Source: an uncultured Prevotella sp. (GTDB lineage: Bacteria > Bacteroidota > Bacteroidia > Bacteroidales > Bacteroidaceae). From it: DNA of 24,443 bases. Both the position numbers and the translations under genes were made by a program. The notes under the pieces were generated by a model that worked only from the letters and a program-made list of their open reading frames with translations, was not told where the DNA came from and did not search any database. Where the stretch lies: positions 1 through 24,443 of the forward strand of contig CAJMAO010000014.1 of NCBI GenBank assembly GCA_905211345.1. Reading direction: 5' to 3'. Below, piece after piece: positions 22,208 to 24,443 of the stretch (the first letter of the stretch is position 1; each line of letters opens with the position of its first letter).

Positions 22208-23314
22208 ACTTCGTGCCAGCTCCACCACCTCTGCGGCTATCGTGTCGGCCGAGTCGGGCAAGGCCAGCTTCTTTATGTTGGCGGCGAGCGCGGCCAGCCG
22301 CGCGTCGTCCTTAACCGTTTTTACGGCCAGCCCTATAACCTGCGACGGAGCGTCGGCGTCCTTGACGTACAGCGCGGCATCCTTGTCGACCAGCGCCATG
22401 GCGTTTTTAGTCTGGTGGTCTTCGGCCACGTTGGGCGACGGCACCAGTATAACGGGCTTGCCTATGAGGCAAAATTCCGAAATGCTGCTTGCCCCGGCGC
22501 GGCTGATAACAAGGTCGGCAGCCTTGTAGGCGGCGCCCATGTCGCTTATAAAATCGGTGACTTTAAGCATCGGCAGGTCGTCGCGGCCTTTCAGCCGTTC
22601 AAGTATCGAGGCGTGATAGTACTTGCCCGTCTGCCATACAAACTGCACCCCTGACGCCTTAATGTCGTCAAGATGCTGCATCACGCTCTCGTTCATAGTC
22701 CTAGCCCCGAGGCTTCCGCCCACTATGAGCACGGTTTTCTTCGTCTCGTCAAGCCCCAACGAGCGCCGGGCCTCGGCCTGCGTCAGTTTTGTGTCAAGCA
22801 AAGCCTGGCGCACGGGGTTGCCCGTCTTCACTATCTTGTCGGCCGGGAAGAAACGCTCCATGCCGTCGTAAGCCACGCAGATGCGGTCAACCTTCTTGGC
22901 AAGTATCTTGTTTGTCACGCCGGCATACGAGTTCTGCTCCTGTATCAGGCACGGTATGCCGTGCTTGGCGCACTCGTTCAGCATGGGGCCGCTGGCGTAA
23001 CCGCCCACTCCCACGGCCGCCATCGGCTTGAAACGGCGTATTATTTGTTTCGCCATGCGCTGGCTTTTCCAGATTTTATAGAGCACGGCAAAGTTCTTTA
23101 ACATGTTCTTACGGTCGAAGCCACATATCGGCAGCCCCACTATCTTGTAGCCTGCGTCGGGCACGCGCTGCATTTCCATGCGCCCCAGTGCGCCCACGAA
23201 AAGTATCTCCGCGTCAGGATGCTTCGCCCGTATGGCGTTGGCTATCGACACGGCGGGGAATATATGCCCGCCGGTACCGCCTCCGCTGATGATTATCCTC
23301 AGTTTTTCATCCAT
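22184..23314 (-). CDS. murG: UDP-GlcNAc transferase MurG (lipid II synthesis)
   Basis: A 376-residue GT28 enzyme adding GlcNAc to lipid I at the inner face of the membrane. It shows the N-terminal G-loop ISGGGTGGHIFPAVSIA (9-25), GGYASGPM and the C-terminal donor site with SRAGASSISEFCLIGKPVIL and PNVAEDHQTKNA. ATG 23314 is chosen; a TTG at 23341 lies upstream of the likely transcript start. The last residues (SKGEKVKG) come from a 24-base repeat. It is the first gene of the cluster here and has its own promoter, whereas ftsW normally precedes murG in Bacteroidetes. Confidence 0.96.
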   Translation of the reverse strand: MDEKLRIIISGGGTGGHIFPAVSIANAIRAKHPDAEILFVGALGRMEMQRVPDAGYKIVGLPICGFDRKNMLKNFAVLYKIWKSQRMAKQIIRRFKPMAAVGVGGYASGPMLNECAKHGIPCLIQEQNSYAGVTNKILAKKVDRICVAYDGMERFFPADKIVKTGNPVRQALLDTKLTQAEARRSLGLDETKKTVLIVGGSLGARTMNESVMQHLDDIKASGVQFVWQTGKYYHASILERLKGRDDLPMLKVTDFISDMGAAYKAADLVISRAGASSISEFCLIGKPVILVPSPNVAEDHQTKNAMALVDKDAALYVKDADAPSQVIGLAVKTVKDDARLAALAANIKKLALPDSADTIAAEVVELARSKGEKVKG

Positions 23315-23338
23315 AAAACTTCGTACCTTATTATTTGG

Positions 23339-23370
23339 CAAAAGTAATCAAATTTTTTCTTATACTGCAA
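23339..23370 (-). promoter_or_regulatory. Promoter of the murG-murC-ftsQAZ cluster
   Basis: On the minus strand TTG (23368-23370), a 21-base spacer and TACTTTTG (23339-23346), an exact -7 consensus. Transcription would start near 23332, 18 bases before the murG ATG. Confidence 0.65.
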
Positions 23371-23503
23371 CTTTAACTGATATTTTTCCGGCCTTCCGGC
23401 CAAATAAGTTTCGACGTATGCCGTATGTCAAGCCGACACCGCCAAAGCCGCCAATGCAGGGCAAGGACATGTCTTTTTGACAAGAGGGAAACGCATACCG
23501 CTT

Positions 23504-23587
23504 ACACTTTGTTTTCCGACAAAGCTCTCATACTGCGTTATTTCCGGTAACAAGACACGTGGGACAAAATAACGCGAAACAAAGTGT
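23504..23587. repeat. Nested inverted repeats
   Basis: The outer pair ACACTTTGTTT (23504-23514) and AAACAAAGTGT (23577-23587), perfect 11-mers, enclose the inner pair GCGTTATTT (23535-23543) and AAATAACGC (23567-23575). In addition ACGTATGCCG occurs both at about 23415 and about 23625, on either side. Weak open frames cross this stretch on the minus strand but have no start signal or domain. Confidence 0.6.
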
Positions 23588-23669
23588 GCAACCATAAAGC
23601 CTTGCGGCAATGGCATTTACTTCACGTATGCCGCATGATGTGCAAAAAACAGAGGGCAAAAACTGTATA

Positions 23670-23842
23670 AAAGACGGCCTTTCAACATATTGAAAGCCGG
23701 CAAAAGCATACGAGACAGCCGTCAAAGCGCGATGCTTCGACGGCTGTCAGCAATATAAAACATGGCCTTTCGTCATTCAAAAGACCGCATATTACGTAAC
23801 GAAAGACGGCCTTTCTCACCCGCATAGGGCGTGAAAGGCCGT
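23670..23842. repeat. Cluster of hairpins with GGCCTTTC core
   Basis: Three stem-loops lie in a row: CTTTCAA-CATA-TTGAAAG (23679-23696); GACAGCCGTC (23714-23723) with GACGGCTGTC (23739-23748), extended inward by four more pairs after one mismatch; and ACGGCCTTTC (23806-23815) with GAAAGGCCGT (23833-23842). The GGCCTTTC word also occurs alone at 23764-23771. The last stem could end transcription from the EnvC-like gene. Non-coding in all frames as far as I can judge. Confidence 0.7.
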
Positions 23843-23940
23843 AAATAACATCTGTTTCACCGAATAAAACGGTATTTTCCAAAATTACATTATGTCATCA
23901 AGAAGCCGATGCCACGTTACATTCCGTCAGCCGCGCATCG

Positions 23941-24443
23941 CTATCTTCCGAGCCAACTTTCAGGATTCAATTTGGCGGTTCCGCGCCTTAGCTGGAATTG
24001 CAAGACCCTGTCCGGCCCCAACGAGCCGAGCGCCTGCCCCGTACTTACCTTTTGACCACGGTGCACGCTGACGGATGCGAGGTTGCAATAGACGGAGATA
24101 TAGTTGCCGTGGCGCACCATGACAATCATGGTTCCGTCGAAATTGAACACAGCGCTCACCTCGCCGTTGAACACCGAACGCACCCTTGCGCCGGGCTGTC
24201 CCTGTATGTTTATACCCTTGTTGTCAAGCCTTACGTTGCGCAGTCCCGGCACGTTGTACTGCCCGTAGCGGCTGACTATGCGGCACGAACCGGCCAACGG
24301 CATGGGCAGACGACCCCTGTTACGCTCGAAACTACCGCTCAATTTGCGGTCCTGGGTGTCAAGTTCCATGGCCGCGGTGGCGTTTTTCTTGGCCCGCGCC
24401 ACCTCGCGCTCGCCACGCTCCTTGTCCACCCGGGCCTTGCGCT
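23941..24443 (-). CDS. EnvC-like murein hydrolase activator, 5' part outside window
   Basis: The frame is open from the right edge to a TAG at 23941-23943, so at least 166 residues of the C-terminus are present. A Lys/Arg/Glu-rich start (RKARVDKERGEREVARAKK) is the end of a coiled coil; then comes a LytM/M23-like domain with GQPGARVRSVFNGEVSAVF, VRHGNYISVYCNLASV and FQLRRGTAKLNPESWL. The zinc ligands of active M23 peptidases are replaced: the HxxxD site reads NVRLDNKGINIQG and the final HxH reads LQFQ. This matches the EnvC group, which activates amidases at the septum instead of cutting the wall. No signal peptide is visible because the start is missing. Confidence 0.88.
   Translation of the reverse strand, partial: RKARVDKERGEREVARAKKNATAAMELDTQDRKLSGSFERNRGRLPMPLAGSCRIVSRYGQYNVPGLRNVRLDNKGINIQGQPGARVRSVFNGEVSAVFNFDGTMIVMVRHGNYISVYCNLASVSVHRGQKVSTGQALGSLGPDRVLQFQLRRGTAKLNPESWLGR

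Noticed and set aside
21647..22654. 335-residue plus-strand frame crossing murC, the repeat and murG
   Set aside because: It spans two certain genes on the other strand and has no recognisable domain; its openness follows from codon bias of murC and murG.
23428..23882. Three minus-strand frames of 62-66 residues in the spacer before murG
   Set aside because: They overlap one another, cross strong hairpins, and lack promoter boxes or domains. They look like translated repeats.

Overview
The window looks like a chromosomal segment of a Bacteroidales bacterium, probably Prevotellaceae-like. Three things point there: promoters of the Bacteroidetes type (TAnnTTTG, often with a TTTG-like box about 20 bases upstream), the weakness of Shine-Dalgarno sequences, and the gene content (NigD-like lipoprotein, Bacteroidetes-type EnvC, FtsA and FtsZ, divergent efp/rpmH). 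The genus is inference. Core genes are moderately GC-rich; the stretch at about 880-1600 is clearly AT-rich.

Region 1 (1-3116) is accessory. It holds the tail of a gene entering from the left (possibly a transposase), a small membrane PH-domain protein, an overlapping gene pair that looks like a ParE/RelE-type toxin with an unclassified antitoxin, an IS1595-family transposase, and a 40-codon gene with its own promoter and terminator. Outward-facing promoters lie on both sides of the transposase within an imperfect inverted repeat.

Region 2 (3117-5619, minus strand) reads efp - glycosyltransferase - radC. A long palindromic repeat sits between efp and the glycosyltransferase.

Region 3 (5620-11040, plus strand) starts with rpmH and its terminator. 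An envelope operon follows: PASTA membrane protein, rluD, ddl, acyltransferase, NigD-like lipoprotein. It closes with a strong terminator, and a second palindromic repeat lies between ddl and the acyltransferase.

Region 4 (11041-14963, minus strand) is an overlapping three-gene unit: inositol-phosphate synthase, an unrecognised one-pass membrane protein, and a lipoprotein that fuses MORN repeats to a GH25 muramidase. A 22-base palindromic tandem array lies just beyond the muramidase stop codon.

Region 5 (14964-16360, plus strand) holds a MalY/PatB-type PLP enzyme and ends at a large bidirectional terminator.

Region 6 (16381-23370, minus strand) is the distal part of the division and cell wall cluster: murG, murC, ftsQ, ftsA, ftsZ, then a GatB/YqeY-domain gene. 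murG has its own promoter. A third, variant repeat lies between murG and murC, and a neighbouring repeat encodes the end of MurG.

Region 7 (23371-24443) has about 570 bases of palindrome-rich DNA without a convincing gene, then the C-terminal part of an EnvC-like murein hydrolase activator that runs off the right edge.

Overall theme: peptidoglycan precursor synthesis (ddl, murC, murG), septum assembly (ftsQAZ), wall hydrolysis and its control (GH25, EnvC) and membrane lipid synthesis (acyltransferase, inositol-phosphate synthase), interrupted by small dispersed palindromic repeats that lie mostly between co-oriented genes.
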